DNA from: Hyphochytrium catenoides
Taxonomy: Eukaryota > Sar > Hyphochytriomycetes > Hyphochytriales > Hyphochytriaceae
Assembly (NCBI GenBank): GCA_900088475.1
Contig: FLMG01000742.1
Location: 3,491-42,053, forward strand
DNA length: 38,563 nucleotides
Reading direction: 5' to 3'
In this document: positions 1 through 11,136 of the stretch, piece by piece
Layout: each line of letters begins with the position of its first letter
Numbering within the stretch: position 1 is the first letter of the stretch
Notes under the pieces: model-generated
The model's database searches: none
Told to the model about the DNA's origin: nothing
The model's input: the letters and a program-made list of their open reading frames with translations, nothing else
Position numbers and translations under genes: made by a program

Positions 1-28
1 CCGTTTTCATGTCTGTATGTGCTTTCAG

Positions 29-3000
29 GTCGACAGCCGCCTCGATCAGGCATTGCAGCTTGCTCTTTTTGAGTTACTGACGGAACCACTGACAATTTGG
101 CCGTTTGCTGCCCTCTCTGTGAAGCTGACCAAAGCGGCGGTTAAGTTCCTTGTCTGGAGAGAGAGCGACAATATGGTCAGCCTTTCCTCGCGCTTTCCTG
201 ATTATTTTCTGAAACAGCGCCTATGTCTCCTGCAATTTTTGCCACGTCCAAAGGCTCCCCAGTCTTCCTTCTCTAGAACCGACCGTTGAATGCAGGTTCC
301 TCCCTGTGCGAATATGGTTCTTGACCGTCTCTCCGTCTCTCTCTTTCTCTGCGCAGATTCTCTCAAACGTCCAGACGATAAGGACGTTTCCTGCTGATGT
401 CCAAGGGTAAGACGGCAAACTGGTCGGGGGCGGACAAGGACTTGTCTCCAAGGGAAGGAAAAGAGGAGGAAGGACATAGTGCAAGTGGCTAATAACCTGT
501 GACAGGACAAGGAAAAGAGCATCGCGGAAGAAAGAGAGAGACGACCGAGGATGTTCTTTCTCATAGTGTCGTCCAGCGTTCCTATCTCCCTTCTCTGACT
601 TGCTCTGCCTGGACAAATTATATCCTTCAAGGCTTATCTTTGCAGGCATGGAGGGGAACATCTTCGGGGTGAGGCCTCCCTTATTGCTCGCGGAAGAGGA
701 GACGCTATGTTGTCTACTGGACATTGTGGCGCCCGTCAGCTGTCGGGTTGACATGGAGAATCTCACGATGCAGAAAAAGCTACCCCCTCAAGAGTCAAAG
801 GTGTTGCATCCTTCCTACACACTTCTCTCTCTCTGCCTTTCTCTCTCTTCACTCTGCCTCCCCTCCCTCATAAGCTTTCTGCAGAACCCTTTCTCCTATC
901 GCTGCCGTACTCTGTCTCCCTGATAGCATGTGTCTGCATCGTCTTTCCCCAACAGGCTGATCCTCAGAGAGTCTATAGGCTTTACCTAACCCCCGTCTCC
1001 ATGCTCTCCTCACTTCTTCCCCCTCGGCCATGGATCTGAACTGCGCTCCCTAGGTTATAACGATATTCTCTGGCGACACATGCTTCCAGGTGACAGACCT
1101 CTGTCGCTGTCGTGAATGTTTTCAATAGCCTTGCTCTTTCCCAGATCCTAACAGCGTGTTCTTTAATGACTGCGGACTGCTCTGAGGTTACTTGCAGAGC
1201 TATGTCTGCTCCCATCCCCTGCACACTTGTTGCTCCAATCTTTCTGATGAGATTCCCTCTCTAACCTTGTGATCGGTCGAAAATGATAGGGCTTTGTCTT
1301 CCGCCACAGCTTGCCGTCGGTGCTTGAAATAAGAGAGACCTTTGAGATTCGGGGTCAAAACATGAAGCAGATGATCGAGAGGTTTGCGGAAGTTGTCATT
1401 GACAACTGCTGTCGGATGCAAGAAGATGAAGGTGAGCTCTAACTCCATCTACTAATACGTCAATATATAGAGAGAGAGAGGGAGAGAGAGAGACAGACAG
1501 ACGGACAGAGGGTGAGAAGCGTGAAAAGGCGTTGACGACTTAGAACAGACGATGAGAGCGCGCGTATCTCAAAGCAGAAGCACAAGTAGTAGAGTCTAAC
1601 AGAGCACCGTACACACCGACCACAGGGCACTTTTTCCTGGGATTGGCTGTGTCGGACAGACGGAGCGCGTGGCACGCGGATAATCAGCTTCTCGCCCTAT
1701 ACTCATATGCTACCCTTAAGAGTCAGAGGGAAGACATCAAACAAAACATATCGAAGGCACTGAAGGGAGGCAAGCACATAGCCAGCAGGTACCTTGGCAG
1801 CGACTCTTACTTGAGATCTATCTGTAAACGAAGCTTGCCGGTGACAGTGTTTCTGGTCCCTGTATCCATGTCATCTTTCTTCTCTTTTCTCCCAAGCCAG
1901 TGAACTGCCCCCACTGAGACCAACCTTAGGCTTCTCTTACCGCACATCCTCTTGCAGCAGCCCTGCCTTTCTCCTCCCCGGGCAGATATCTAGTGCAGCA
2001 TTGGATTATCTCTTGTCTTCAACTTCTCTTCCGCTTTTTGACGGCTCAAGTTAGCGGCTGTACTGAGCATCTCGCCTCTTAATAACTGCTCTGTCTGTCT
2101 GCCACTTCTTGCGACACGATGCCCAGAGTGCTCTTGTACGCCATGGATGACTACTTTCCTATGGTTAAAACGTTTACCTTTCGGGGCGTCATCGAAGGGG
2201 AGACGCCAAGGATCGAGAGCTATGAACCTCCCGTCGAGCTTTCTCTCTGGCCCTTTAGACACATCTACTTCGACCAGGTTATCTGATCTGTCCTAGGGCT
2301 CCTGTCATTTCATAGCCTCTCCGGACATCTAGCTCACTGGCCCGCTATGTAGTGCAGTATACCTGCGCTAGCTTGGATGTCATACTCTTTCCATCGCCTC
2401 TGTCCGTTGCCCACTCGTATTCTCTTACGGCTCTCTCATCTTCTTTTATTCATTCAAATACCTCTGCTGCAGGGCGATGCGTTGGACGCTCTCAGTGCCT
2501 TTCACTCCGAGAACGACCTTGAGCGGCATACCGCAAGGCTCCATCAAGTCTTGAAAAATATGATAGATAAGGCGATTGCGAAGGGTAGCGTAGCTTCGAT
2601 GACTCTTTACTATCGGTCTTTATCTCGGCCTGCGGCGCCCTCCCCAACCAGACCATTCGTTCTTCCAAACGTTCCCACGTGGCTCCAATCTTACACTGCT
2701 CAAGCTGCTCTGATAACTCACTCCTATCTCCCCAGTTCATGGGGTTTTATGGGCCATGGTTAGGTCTCTCTGGACTTCTATTTCTAACCTCTACCTTGTC
2801 CCACGTACTTCAGGCGACTTCCTCCAGGCATACAAGGTTTCCTTAGTACACCTCACCGTGGACCGCAAGCTGGTGAAGGAAGATCCCCACCTTCTCCTGG
2901 ATGTGCTCAGGATGCTGCAGAGCTCTGTGGAAGAGATGGAGCACTTGGTACACCTCGTAGAACACACCTCCTTTCGCGCAAACTCTTCTGGCCTTTTGCC

Positions 3001-4491
3001 GCTACTCCGCTTCATTGGGCTACCAGCCATTATATGGTGGCACGTGATACCTCTCAGTTTCCATTCCATATCCTTATACCGCTCTTCGGCTGCAGGAGAG
3101 GCGGAATCGGATGCTGCAGGTGCTGGTGGCTCTTCTGACCTCAGAAGAAGACATCAAGTCTAAGGTTCGAATCGCTATGTGGACCTCTTCAAGAGAAGGC
3201 CTGAGGATCCTTCCCCTGCTTTCTAAGCATAAACCTCTCGAGTATACATCTGACGCTCTCTTATCTGGGGCTTGCAGACCTACCAAACCCAGATCCAGGC
3301 CTCTCTGAAGAATTATTGTACACAGATCAAGGAGCATATACACCCAGCTCTCTGTATCCATCTCATGGGTGTCATTCCAGCTGTTCTATCTCTTCTCGCT
3401 CAGCTAGAGCCTCTGTACGCCGGACATAACTTAGAAGACTTGAAGTTCGGCGTAAAAGACTTAGACGAAGCCATAAACCTGCTAGCTGGCCAAGCAGGAG
3501 GGACGCAGCCATGTAGCTTCAAGGACTCTCCTCTAGCTCTTGCGCTGCTGCATCAAGCCCTGGGAAATGCCAGAAAGGTAAAAGGTCTTTTCGGCACTAT
3601 AGAAACGGAAGCGCAGAGGGAAAGAAAATAGGGCAGTGATTGGACTGTCCGTCACTCCTTCTCGCTAACAGTGCCTGCCGCTCTATGCTGAGGGCTAACT
3701 CTTCTCTCTTGTTTCTCAACTCCAGGAGAGAGATCCTTCAACTTTAATGGAAACCCTAAAGGAGCTAAACAGCATTATGAAGGCTATACGCCTTTCCTTA
3801 GCCTTTGATATCCATCAGAACAGCGATGCTGTGCCTAAATTTCTTAAGAGGCTATTGGATCCCGAGGCAGCTTTGGACCAACACGGACCCCGTGGTGGAG
3901 GAGGGGCAGGAGTGAGGGCGAAGAGAAGGCCTCTGATGGTGCTAACCGCCCCAAATGCCACAAGTAACAGCGAAGTTGAAGGGACAAATGCCACGACAGA
4001 GAGTAGGTGCCCGGTCTCCCTTCCTTATTCTTCGTTCCCTATCACTGCTGGTTTGCTTCTCTCTCCTTGCACCTCTGCCGTTAGGCCATCTGGTCAGTCC
4101 AGCTCCTGCACACCATTCTTCTGCTCGGTGTCGTCTCCAGCTTAGCATCCCTTCCTATAAGGGTTCCACGCGTTCATCCAACGCTCCTCCTTGTCCCGCA
4201 AGAAGTTGTTACTCCCTCTGATGCCTTCTCCCTCTTCTTCCGCCAGGTTTAGGACAAGCTGTCTCTCGAGAACCTGCACCATTCGGCTTAGAGAAGAAGT
4301 CAACACTCTTCAATTCTAGCGGTGACTTTCAGCGAAGGTGGGCTGGCAGACCCTCGGCGCTTAGTATTGATCTTAGACGGAAGGGATCCTCCATTCTGGG
4401 ATTTTCTAGGACCAGTTCATGGTGTGAACCAGATGTTCCTCCGCGTGCAGTGGCAAACGTGGAGGAAGAGAAAGAAGTGACTGAGGAGTAG
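29..4491 (+). CDS. Unrecognised alpha-helical protein, 3' portion of a multi-exon gene
   Basis: I do not recognise this protein. Exons that hold frame and have GT-AG borders are 29-175, 357-406, 632-800, about 1310-1431 (possibly starting at 1290), 1626-1788, 2127-2277, 2473-2584, 2814-2947, 3096-3164, 3278-3577 and 3726-3963, with a last exon 4247-4491 ending in TAG. The joins between 800 and 1310 and between 1788 and 2127 are not settled: 1054-1089 and 1986-2049 are possible extra exons, and the latter does not keep phase. The product is rich in Leu, Glu, Lys and Gln, looks mostly helical, and shows no signal peptide or clear membrane span (one hydrophobic stretch lies in the doubtful exon at 1986). 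The C-terminus is Gly/Arg/Ser-rich and ends in an acidic run. The first exon starts right after an acceptor at the window edge, so the N-terminus is missing. The style loosely recalls vesicle-tethering subunits, but no motif supports that. The gene model is fairly sure; the function is unknown. Confidence 0.6.
1466..1500. repeat. GA-rich microsatellite
   Basis: A short imperfect GA tract running into GACA units. It lies inside an intron (1432-1625) of the first gene and has no coding role. Confidence 0.8.
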
Positions 4492-4990
4492 GTTGCTGCC
4501 CGCAGGCTAGGAGGTAGAGAGAGTAGTGATCATCACAACCTTCTTGTGACAAAGAGAGAGAGGGACAGACAACGAGCGCGACATAAGACGAGAGGAGCTT
4601 GTTGAGGAGGGGAACGCCACCTGCTATAGATGCTTCTGCAGGGCTTTGGACGGTCTCCACGATCCAAAGTATAGAGAGCCGCCTTCTCCTTCCATCATAC
4701 GCCCTCCTGATATGTGCCGCCAGCCTCGTTTGAGGTTTAGAATTAGATGCCCATCCAGTCATTCTCAAGGAGCTCTTTCTATAAAGGGAACTCTATCTCC
4801 TCAGAGCATGGACTGCCCAACGCAAGCGCTGAGGAAGAGAAACGTCTATGTGTCTATTATTTGGTTGTCAGGTCTATATATATGTATGTAAATGGAAAGG
4901 TCTATGTCCTGTCGCTAAGGACAAGGATGATAAGAGACACAAACTGAAGAGAGAGAAGTCACAATGAGATAAAGGAACAGAAAGGGAGCC
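4492..4990. other. Intergenic region between two convergent 3' ends
   Basis: This stretch must hold the 3' UTRs of the plus-strand gene ending at 4491 and the minus-strand gene ending at 4991. I see only short unconvincing reading frames and no clear polyadenylation signal for either gene. Confidence 0.6.
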
Positions 4991-7357
4991 TTATAATCTT
5001 TCCAGCTCTACCGCGAGATAATCACTAGCTGCGCTGCTAACCGACCACTCACTTCCATAACTCTCCTCTGAGCTAGCCTCTGTTATGTCTGACAGCGCCG
5101 TTCCCCTGTCTATAGCCATAGGAGAACGCATAAGGTGTTGCTCGCCATTGCCGCTGCTGTTGGCGCGGAAGCTGTAATCCCTTTCCTCATCGTTGTCGCG
5201 AGGGGTGTCCAGCAGCACACCATCCAAATCAGAGTCTTTTCTATTGAACTGAAGGAATAGAATGGCAGCAATGACAACAACTGTCGCGCCAGCCGCTGCA
5301 ATGGCTGCGATGCCTCCTAAAGGTAGCTTTTGAGAGCTGGAGACGACCGCTCCGTTTTCGGAACGCCCACTGTTGTCAATCTTTGGCTCATCGTCGGCGG
5401 AATCATCATTGACCCCGTCTGCTGCTTTCTTTCCAGCTCCATTCCCCGCAGGACTAACACCGCCATTGCCCCCGTTGACTGATGCCCCATCCACAGTCCC
5501 AGGTCTTCCACCTCCGGCCCTCTGGCTGGCGCTATCGCGGGCAAAGCTCTCCGTGCTGCTGCGGGTTTGACCGTCAGGATCGGACGTGGCTCCGGAGCTA
5601 GAGAAGGTCTGTGCGTCGGCGATAGATACGTCATTGAGATCAACATCAGATGGCTTGGTCAGGGTCAGGGGGCGAGGAAGTCTTTCTTCTTCTATCTCAT
5701 CGTCATCGTCTTCCTTCTTTTTCACGTCGACAATCAGCCGAGGATTGACCCTAACTGGTGAAGGGCTGGGCTCTGGCTCCGGCTCAGGTAAAGGGCTGGG
5801 CTCTGGTTCCCCAATGGCTTCAGGCTCAGGGACTGGGACGCGCAAGGAGGGTGTGGGGGATGGAGAGCTTTCACCATGGTTTCCATCGCCAGAAGGCGGT
5901 AACCTAGATTCTCCGGCTTGATTCCCGTCAACCGGGGCCGGAACTGGACCTGCTCCTTGCTGCTCGTCACCAGAAGGCGGAGACCCTGATCCGCCGCCTT
6001 GCTCTGCGTCAGCCGGAGACCCTGATGCGCCGCCTTGCTGTCCGTCTGCCGGAGACCCTGATGCGCCGCCTTGCTGTCCGTCAGCCGGGCTCGGAGCTGG
6101 ATCCATTCCTTGTTGCCCGTCGCCAGGAGAAGGAGCCCTAGGCCCCCCGTCTTGCGGCTCATCCCTTACAGGAGGCACGGTTGAAGGCTCTCCCTTCCCA
6201 TTGCTAGGAGAACCGTCGATCGGGCTACCTTCCGCCTGTTGACCAGTGGAAGCACTGCCAGGAGGGCCCGTATTAGTTGGAGGAGAATCAGTAGGCGGTA
6301 AGGTTGTGGGCTCAGGTAGACCAGGGACAGTAGTAGGCTCCTGGGCCGTGGAATTCACTGGAGTTGTGCCTGGAGAGGTCTCCGTACCGTTGGATGGCTG
6401 GGGTGTCGGGACGGGATTTGCTGGCTGCTCAAGAGCAGGACCTGGAGTGGGCGCTGAGCCTGGGGCTGGCTCTGCACCGCTGGGCTGGGGCTCAAGAGGA
6501 CTCTGAGGTTCAGGACTGGGTTCTGGTGTTGGCTGAGGCACTGGCTTTGGGTCTTGTCCAGAAGTCGACCCTGAACCAATAGGCTGTGGCGAAGGGACAG
6601 GTTGAGGCTCCGGAATAGGCTCCGGCAGCGGGTCGCTCCCTGGGGCGGGCTCTGGATCCGCAGGCTGTGTCCCGGGAGCGGCGCTAGGTGTTGGTCCAGG
6701 ATTAGGTAGAGGGAAAGGCCTTTGCTCTGGAGCTGGATCTGGGTCGGTAGGTTGCGGCACTGGCTCTGGCACAGTGTCGGGCTGGGGTAAAGGTTCCGCC
6801 CCTGGAGCTGGCTCCGGGTTGGTAGGTTGCGGCACTGGCTCTGGCACAGTGTCGGGCTTGAGTGAAGGTTCCAAACCTGGAGCTGGCTCTGGAGTGTTGG
6901 ATTGAGGCCGCGGACTTGGCACAGCCTCGGGCTGAGGTGTAGGATCCGCCCCTGGAACTGGCTGTGGGTTGGTAGGTTGAGGCACGTCTGACCCTGGGCG
7001 AGGCTGAGGTGACGGCTCTTCTCCTTGAGAGGGCTGTGGCGTGTTTCTGGCGTTTATCGTTGTCGCTGGACTGCTACTGCCTAGAGTGGAGCCGCCGTCG
7101 CCAAGCTTGGCCACTTCGGCAGACTTTGATGGTGGATCGCTACTCTGTACCTGCTTACGAACAGGTTCTTCACTAGACATCTGCATGACTGCAGGTTTGG
7201 AAGGCGTGCTGCTGACTTTTGTCACCGGCGCTGGATCAGTAGCTCCCGATGTTGACGTGGTGGCATCCTTGGAGGCCGCTATCACCGCTGCCGGATATAT
7301 CACTAGAATGACAAGCAGCACCAACCTCAGCAGAGGCCGCCGTCGTAGTGACTTCAT
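4991..7357 (-). CDS. Proline-rich repeat protein, probable type I membrane protein
   Basis: A single uninterrupted 788-codon frame begins at an ATG (7357) followed by a basic then hydrophobic segment (residues 1-28, ending near VIAAS) typical of a signal peptide. The ectodomain is dominated by Pro/Glu/Gln repeats (roughly residues 100-380). These include a 25-residue unit present twice in near-identical form, then a Gly/Ser/Gln-rich section with a 12-residue unit (SPADGQQGGASG). An acidic Lys/Asp/Glu patch follows, near residue 550. A hydrophobic span (LPLGGIAAIAAAG... to ILFLQF, about residues 678-704) precedes a charged 84-residue tail rich in Ser, Asp and Glu. Predicted topology is secreted N-terminus, one span, cytosolic tail, as expected for a cell-surface or wall-associated protein. 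No enzymatic domain is visible. The absence of introns is unusual beside its neighbours. An alternative is a short spliced-out segment within the repeats, but nothing requires one. Confidence 0.8.
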   Translation of the reverse strand: MKSLRRRPLLRLVLLVILVIYPAAVIAASKDATTSTSGATDPAPVTKVSSTPSKPAVMQMSSEEPVRKQVQSSDPPSKSAEVAKLGDGGSTLGSSSPATTINARNTPQPSQGEEPSPQPRPGSDVPQPTNPQPVPGADPTPQPEAVPSPRPQSNTPEPAPGLEPSLKPDTVPEPVPQPTNPEPAPGAEPLPQPDTVPEPVPQPTDPDPAPEQRPFPLPNPGPTPSAAPGTQPADPEPAPGSDPLPEPIPEPQPVPSPQPIGSGSTSGQDPKPVPQPTPEPSPEPQSPLEPQPSGAEPAPGSAPTPGPALEQPANPVPTPQPSNGTETSPGTTPVNSTAQEPTTVPGLPEPTTLPPTDSPPTNTGPPGSASTGQQAEGSPIDGSPSNGKGEPSTVPPVRDEPQDGGPRAPSPGDGQQGMDPAPSPADGQQGGASGSPADGQQGGASGSPADAEQGGGSGSPPSGDEQQGAGPVPAPVDGNQAGESRLPPSGDGNHGESSPSPTPSLRVPVPEPEAIGEPEPSPLPEPEPEPSPSPVRVNPRLIVDVKKKEDDDDEIEEERLPRPLTLTKPSDVDLNDVSIADAQTFSSSGATSDPDGQTRSSTESFARDSASQRAGGGRPGTVDGASVNGGNGGVSPAGNGAGKKAADGVNDDSADDEPKIDNSGRSENGAVVSSSQKLPLGGIAAIAAAGATVVVIAAILFLQFNRKDSDLDGVLLDTPRDNDEERDYSFRANSSGNGEQHLMRSPMAIDRGTALSDITEASSEESYGSEWSVSSAASDYLAVELERL
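5985..6110 (-). repeat. Tandem 36-nt coding repeat (12-residue SPADGQQGGASG unit)
   Basis: Two almost identical consecutive units and diverged flanking copies encode Ser-Pro-Ala-Asp-Gly-Gln-Gln-Gly blocks in the proline-rich protein. Near-identity at DNA level suggests recent duplication or ongoing homogenisation. The array is likely variable in length between strains. Confidence 0.75.
6739..6890 (-). repeat. 75-nt coding repeat (25-residue Pro/Glu unit), two copies
   Basis: Two neighbouring copies encode a block that begins EPVPQPTNPEPAPG and runs to PDTVP. They differ at only a few positions. Diverged relatives of the unit extend on both sides through the ectodomain. Confidence 0.75.
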
Positions 7358-10300
7358 GACAGACTGCTATGTACTAGTCCAGTTGACGGCGTCCAGCTTG
7401 TCGCGATGTCTCCTCTCTGCGTTGGAGGAGGAGGCTGACAATCAGCCCGTTCGGCACGAACAGGAGCAAGGCTAAAGAGAAGAAGAGTGCTTCGCTTCAA
7501 GTGGTGTCTTGCAGCATTTGGCCTTGGTGAGGAAATTGACTGCGTCAGTAGGCGCCAGAGGCGCAGAGTTAGTTTCTAATGGCGCTACTGCGGGCGGCGC
7601 TAGGCACTTTGCAGCGCGCCAACTCCTTGACTGTGAGCGGCACCAGTGCTCCTGGCATCATCAATCATCAGCCGTGTCGCGTAGGATTATCGCAGACAGG
7701 TCAGGGCTCAGGGCACTTCTCTGGGTCTGGACCTGCTAAGGTAAACCTGTAACCTTCTGCCTCCTCTTTGAAGCCAGCGCGGTGCTAGAGCTTTTGGCTC
7801 TTCATCAGTGTAGACAACATTCTGCTGCTTTCTCGGTCTCTTCCTCTTCCTCTTCCTGATGACACAACAACAACGGCCTCCAAGACATCTGGTCCATGGT
7901 TACCTGATAATTCACCGCAACGGGAGAGTTGCTAGAAGCTGCTCGTAGTTAGTTTTATTTTGAAGGTATTCCGCGCCACCCCTACCAAGTATCTGCTTAC
8001 TTCCCCATCAGGCTGAACATTATCCGCTACCTAATAAACGTCAGGCTTAGTCGGACTTTACTGAGACACCCGCTCTTCCTTATAATATTCCACCCTGGTC
8101 AAAGTATTCGCTTTCTGATGTGCGACCGTCTCAGGGTTGAGAGCCTACACCAAATAAGAAAGGGAGGGTTACTTTTTCTGCAGAAAGAAACGAGTCTGAT
8201 GGAAAACAGAGCGGGAAAGAGATAGGGATATTATAATGGCCACCGCCAAATAAGCTAAGAAACAGAGTAAGAAGGAGCTGGAGAAGGTGGTAGAGTGAGA
8301 GGGGAATTTGCTGGGTAGCTTGGGCCACTGTGCTCCTCCTGCCTCCTTGTGGTGCACAATTGCGGCGCCACTTCCTATGAAAAAGCGAACAACTTGGTGT
8401 TTCCATAGTTTATCAAAGGCTTTGACTGCATGGCATACCCCGCTCAGCTCCTCTTCTCCCTTCCAGAGTGAGACCCACGGCATATTTGGTACCAGCGATG
8501 GGTGAGACATTTGACAATTACTTTATAGAGAATAGATAATTGCAAAGGTAGGCGGGTAGGCTATTCTTAGGCGGTTGAGCAGAGAGAGTTGTGCAATCTT
8601 TCTTTCTCCTTCATAGAGTATTATTGTAGGGCCTTTGTAATTGTTCCTGCATTGAGAACACTTCCTAAATAACAGTGTGGTCGTGGACAGCTAGCCGGTA
8701 CTGGCCAGTTGGCATTCATTCCACAAACACCTGTATAAAAGTCTATAAAAGTCCGAGTACTTGTAATCCCATACAAATGTGCGGAAGGAGGTAACTTGCG
8801 GCTCTACCGTTTTGCCCTTATTTAGAACTATATCTCAATAGTAGTAGAACGGTGCCTCAGTCGTCTCTAGTGCACAAACATCCCTAACTATGAATACTTT
8901 ATTATTATACTCTTGAGTTCCAAGAGTAATAATGCTATGACAACAGAAGGGGCTTGTTCGCCCCTCATCGACGAGAAGATGAATGTCGACGGTCAACGCG
9001 AGGCGGCGTCACCATGAATCGCAATGACAGTGCCGATCTCAGATGACAAGAGTAGGAGGAGCCGTTGGCTGCGTACTATAAACTCTAGAGTAAGCTATTG
9101 CACTTCTACTTTGTTTCAGGGGATTGGTAGCGTCAGAGGCGAGGATGGATGGCAAGTGGTTCTAGGTCCTTCTTTATATAAAGATCCTGCTAACTAATAA
9201 TAAGTCCTGTCGGCAGTACAGAAGTGAGAGAAGCACAGGACAGAAGGGTGGAGCTGATAATTCCCCTTTCTTAGGCTCACGATAGCTTGTCTCTGCATTT
9301 CCACAGCGCCATTCTCTCCCGCTTCTTGTACAGTAGGATGGAAGCACTGCCGCTGGGAAGGAATGACGATTGATGCGTGCAGAAAGAGACTACTCTGTCC
9401 TCTTGTACGTCGAGCCAACCGGGAAGAACAGTGAAAGTGACTCAACAAAAAAGTTGCCTTTGCAAAGAAAACGATGTCGTAAGAAAATTGAGCTACCAAG
9501 AGTGTAGTTCTACTCCTTTGGATTAGGAGGTCAACTTTCTTATACCTCTATTATATATAATAAACTGTGGAAGGATAGAGATAAAGTGATGGGATGATGG
9601 GGTGGTGTACCAGTGGAGGACGATAGGAGACAGGCGTAGCGTTCATACACACAGCTCCACAAGAACACAGGCGGTTAGCACGTAGTATCTACGGATCCCG
9701 AAGACGTTCTAGAGCTAGCTAAGCTGAGGGCTAAGATGTAAACGATTTTTGATGATCGAGGTTGTTGGATGCCTTGTGGTACAACTGCCGGAGAGTCTCC
9801 GCAGTTGGAAGGAATTTCTGGGCTGTTTGGCCTAACATGGTTCCCCCTCTGATCTGGAATAGAAGGCTGACATCCGTCATCGCTGGTACCGGACCCGAAT
9901 CTAGTATTGGGAGATGTCTATGAACAAATGTATCATCATTTGGTGCGATCGACCCGACATTTGTGCATCCAGGGACTGCCGTAATGCTTATCTCGTCACC
10001 GCATCACCTTCAAGAAACTTTCCTAGTCCTGGCACCTACCACTGAGAGTTCTCACTCGGTGGGTGGTTCTTCCATAGCCCTCATCACCCCCGGTGACCAC
10101 AGACTAGCCTGCTACCGGCTACGTCCCTGGCTGCGACGTGCTTTTCTCACAGGAGGAAACATACAATACTGTACTGCTTGTCTTCATCACAGCGTCCCAG
10201 CCCCATCAGGCTCTCTATTGGTAGGAAGTACTGATAGTGGCAGTACCGACAGCTGCATGAGCACCTGGCACTCCTGGAAGTGGAGACGGAAGGTTTGACT

Positions 10301-10499
10301 TTCAAGGCTGTCTTGCTGTCTCATCTTCGTCGTCTCAGTCGCACACTAGACTGTGTATCTTGTACCCTTTCGTGAGCACATGCTGATGACATAAGCATCC
10401 ACACGAGGGCCGAAGAGAGAAGTCTCATCAGCAGCATCGCTCTCCTGGGCTACCGTTATTATTTATAATTATCAAAGTGCCGGAACGGTGAACTATACC
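7358..10499. other. Gene-poor intergenic region
   Basis: Over 3 kb with no reading frame I would call a gene. It should contain the promoter and 5' UTR of the proline-rich protein at its left end. At 8733-8751 two TATAAAA elements occur in tandem ten bases apart. At 9551-9560 there is a perfect AT palindrome (TTATATATAA). AATAAA motifs occur near 8032 and 9558 on the plus strand, with no gene convincingly attached. Frames at 8169-8510, 9194-9499 and 9963-10298 are low-confidence and lack splice or composition support. Confidence 0.5.
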
Positions 10500-10752
10500 A
10501 TGACTGAGTTCATGCATGCGATCGCTCGTAAAAGACAGGCGGCAGCCCTTTGTTATACGCCATCATGCTCATGGAATGGTAGGTCCTCTTCTAGGCTGCT
10601 TCAATGCACGCAGTACGAAGATGGAACGCGTCCACCACCCTTCTTCTCTCCTATTCTCTTGTGTTTCAGGATACGCCTTCCCTTTTTTCTTTGCCTTTTG
10701 CTTGTCTGGACTAGAGCAAAAAGTACGAGAGAAAGCTGTACAACCGAGGTGA
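10500..10752 (+). CDS. Candidate two-exon small protein, 53 residues
   Basis: Exon 1 (10500-10578) starts at ATG and ends in a GTAGGT donor. Exon 2 (10670-10752) follows a strong pyrimidine-rich acceptor (TTGTGTTTCAG). The phases match (one base plus two) and the joined frame closes at a TGA. The product has a basic N-terminal segment with an ARKRQ run, one hydrophobic stretch (YAFPFFFAFCLSG) and a charged C-terminal end (LEQKVREKAVQPR), as in many small single-span mitochondrial or ER membrane subunits. I cannot assign a family. It is short enough to arise by chance, and an unspliced frame also runs through the region to 10883. Confidence 0.35.
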
Positions 10753-10911
10753 CGTTGTTGGGCTTGAAAGTCTATGTGTGCCTCCTTGGAGCGACAGAGT
10801 GTGAATCTATTTCTGTGTATGGGCATGTTCGGCTCATTATCTCAATAATACCTATTTCTTCCCGAAAGTCGGTAGACTACTAAGGATGAGGCGGGAGAGA
10901 GGAAATCTTTA

Positions 10912-11136
10912 TTAGCACGAACAGCAGGAGTTCTTTTTTCTATATAGGGTTTTCCTGAATGGCTCCAGCCTCCGGTGATCAACTTGAGAAACAGTACGAA
11001 CATCTTCACAGGAGATATGAACAGCTGTTGGCATCACAATGGTGTCTAACATCTCTTCAGCCATCATAATAAAGAGCGTGGGAGATCTCACCGACCGCTC
11101 TGTTTGACTGACATAGTCCAGTGAGAATACCATCAT
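10912..11136 (-). CDS. Candidate short gene or terminal exon, 74 residues
   Basis: An open frame from ATG (11136) to TAA (10914-10912) is followed immediately by an AATAAA hexamer on the minus strand, a typical polyadenylation signal position. The product looks protein-like: a mix of hydrophobic and charged residues (MMAEEMLDTIVM) with a basic Cys-rich end (YRKKNSCCSC). The frame stays open a little upstream, to about 11166, so this may be the last exon of a longer minus-strand gene whose other exons I could not find. Function unknown. Confidence 0.3.
   Translation of the reverse strand: MMVFSLDYVSQTERSVRSPTLFIMMAEEMLDTIVMPTAVHISCEDVRTVSQVDHRRLEPFRKTLYRKKNSCCSC

Noticed and set aside
1268-1309. 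A 42-base intron joining an exon at 1200-1267 to the exon at 1310 in the first gene
   Set aside because: Phase fits, but the length is well below the shortest intron seen elsewhere (60), and the upstream exon looks unlike the rest of the protein. Left unresolved.
3155-3180. A tRNA-like T-loop (GGTTCGAATC)
   Set aside because: No matching acceptor stem, D arm or anticodon arm around it. It is a splice donor region.
29-4491. Naming the first gene as a COG or GARP tethering subunit
   Set aside because: Only vague helical similarity in a few short stretches. The order of blocks does not follow any subunit I can recall.
9963-10298. A 111-codon plus-strand frame in the gene-poor region
   Set aside because: No splice signals, domain or compositional bias supporting coding. 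Likely chance.
10488-10883. Unspliced 131-codon frame across 10488-10883
   Set aside because: It begins at GTG and reads through an obvious pyrimidine tract and acceptor. The spliced small protein is the better explanation.
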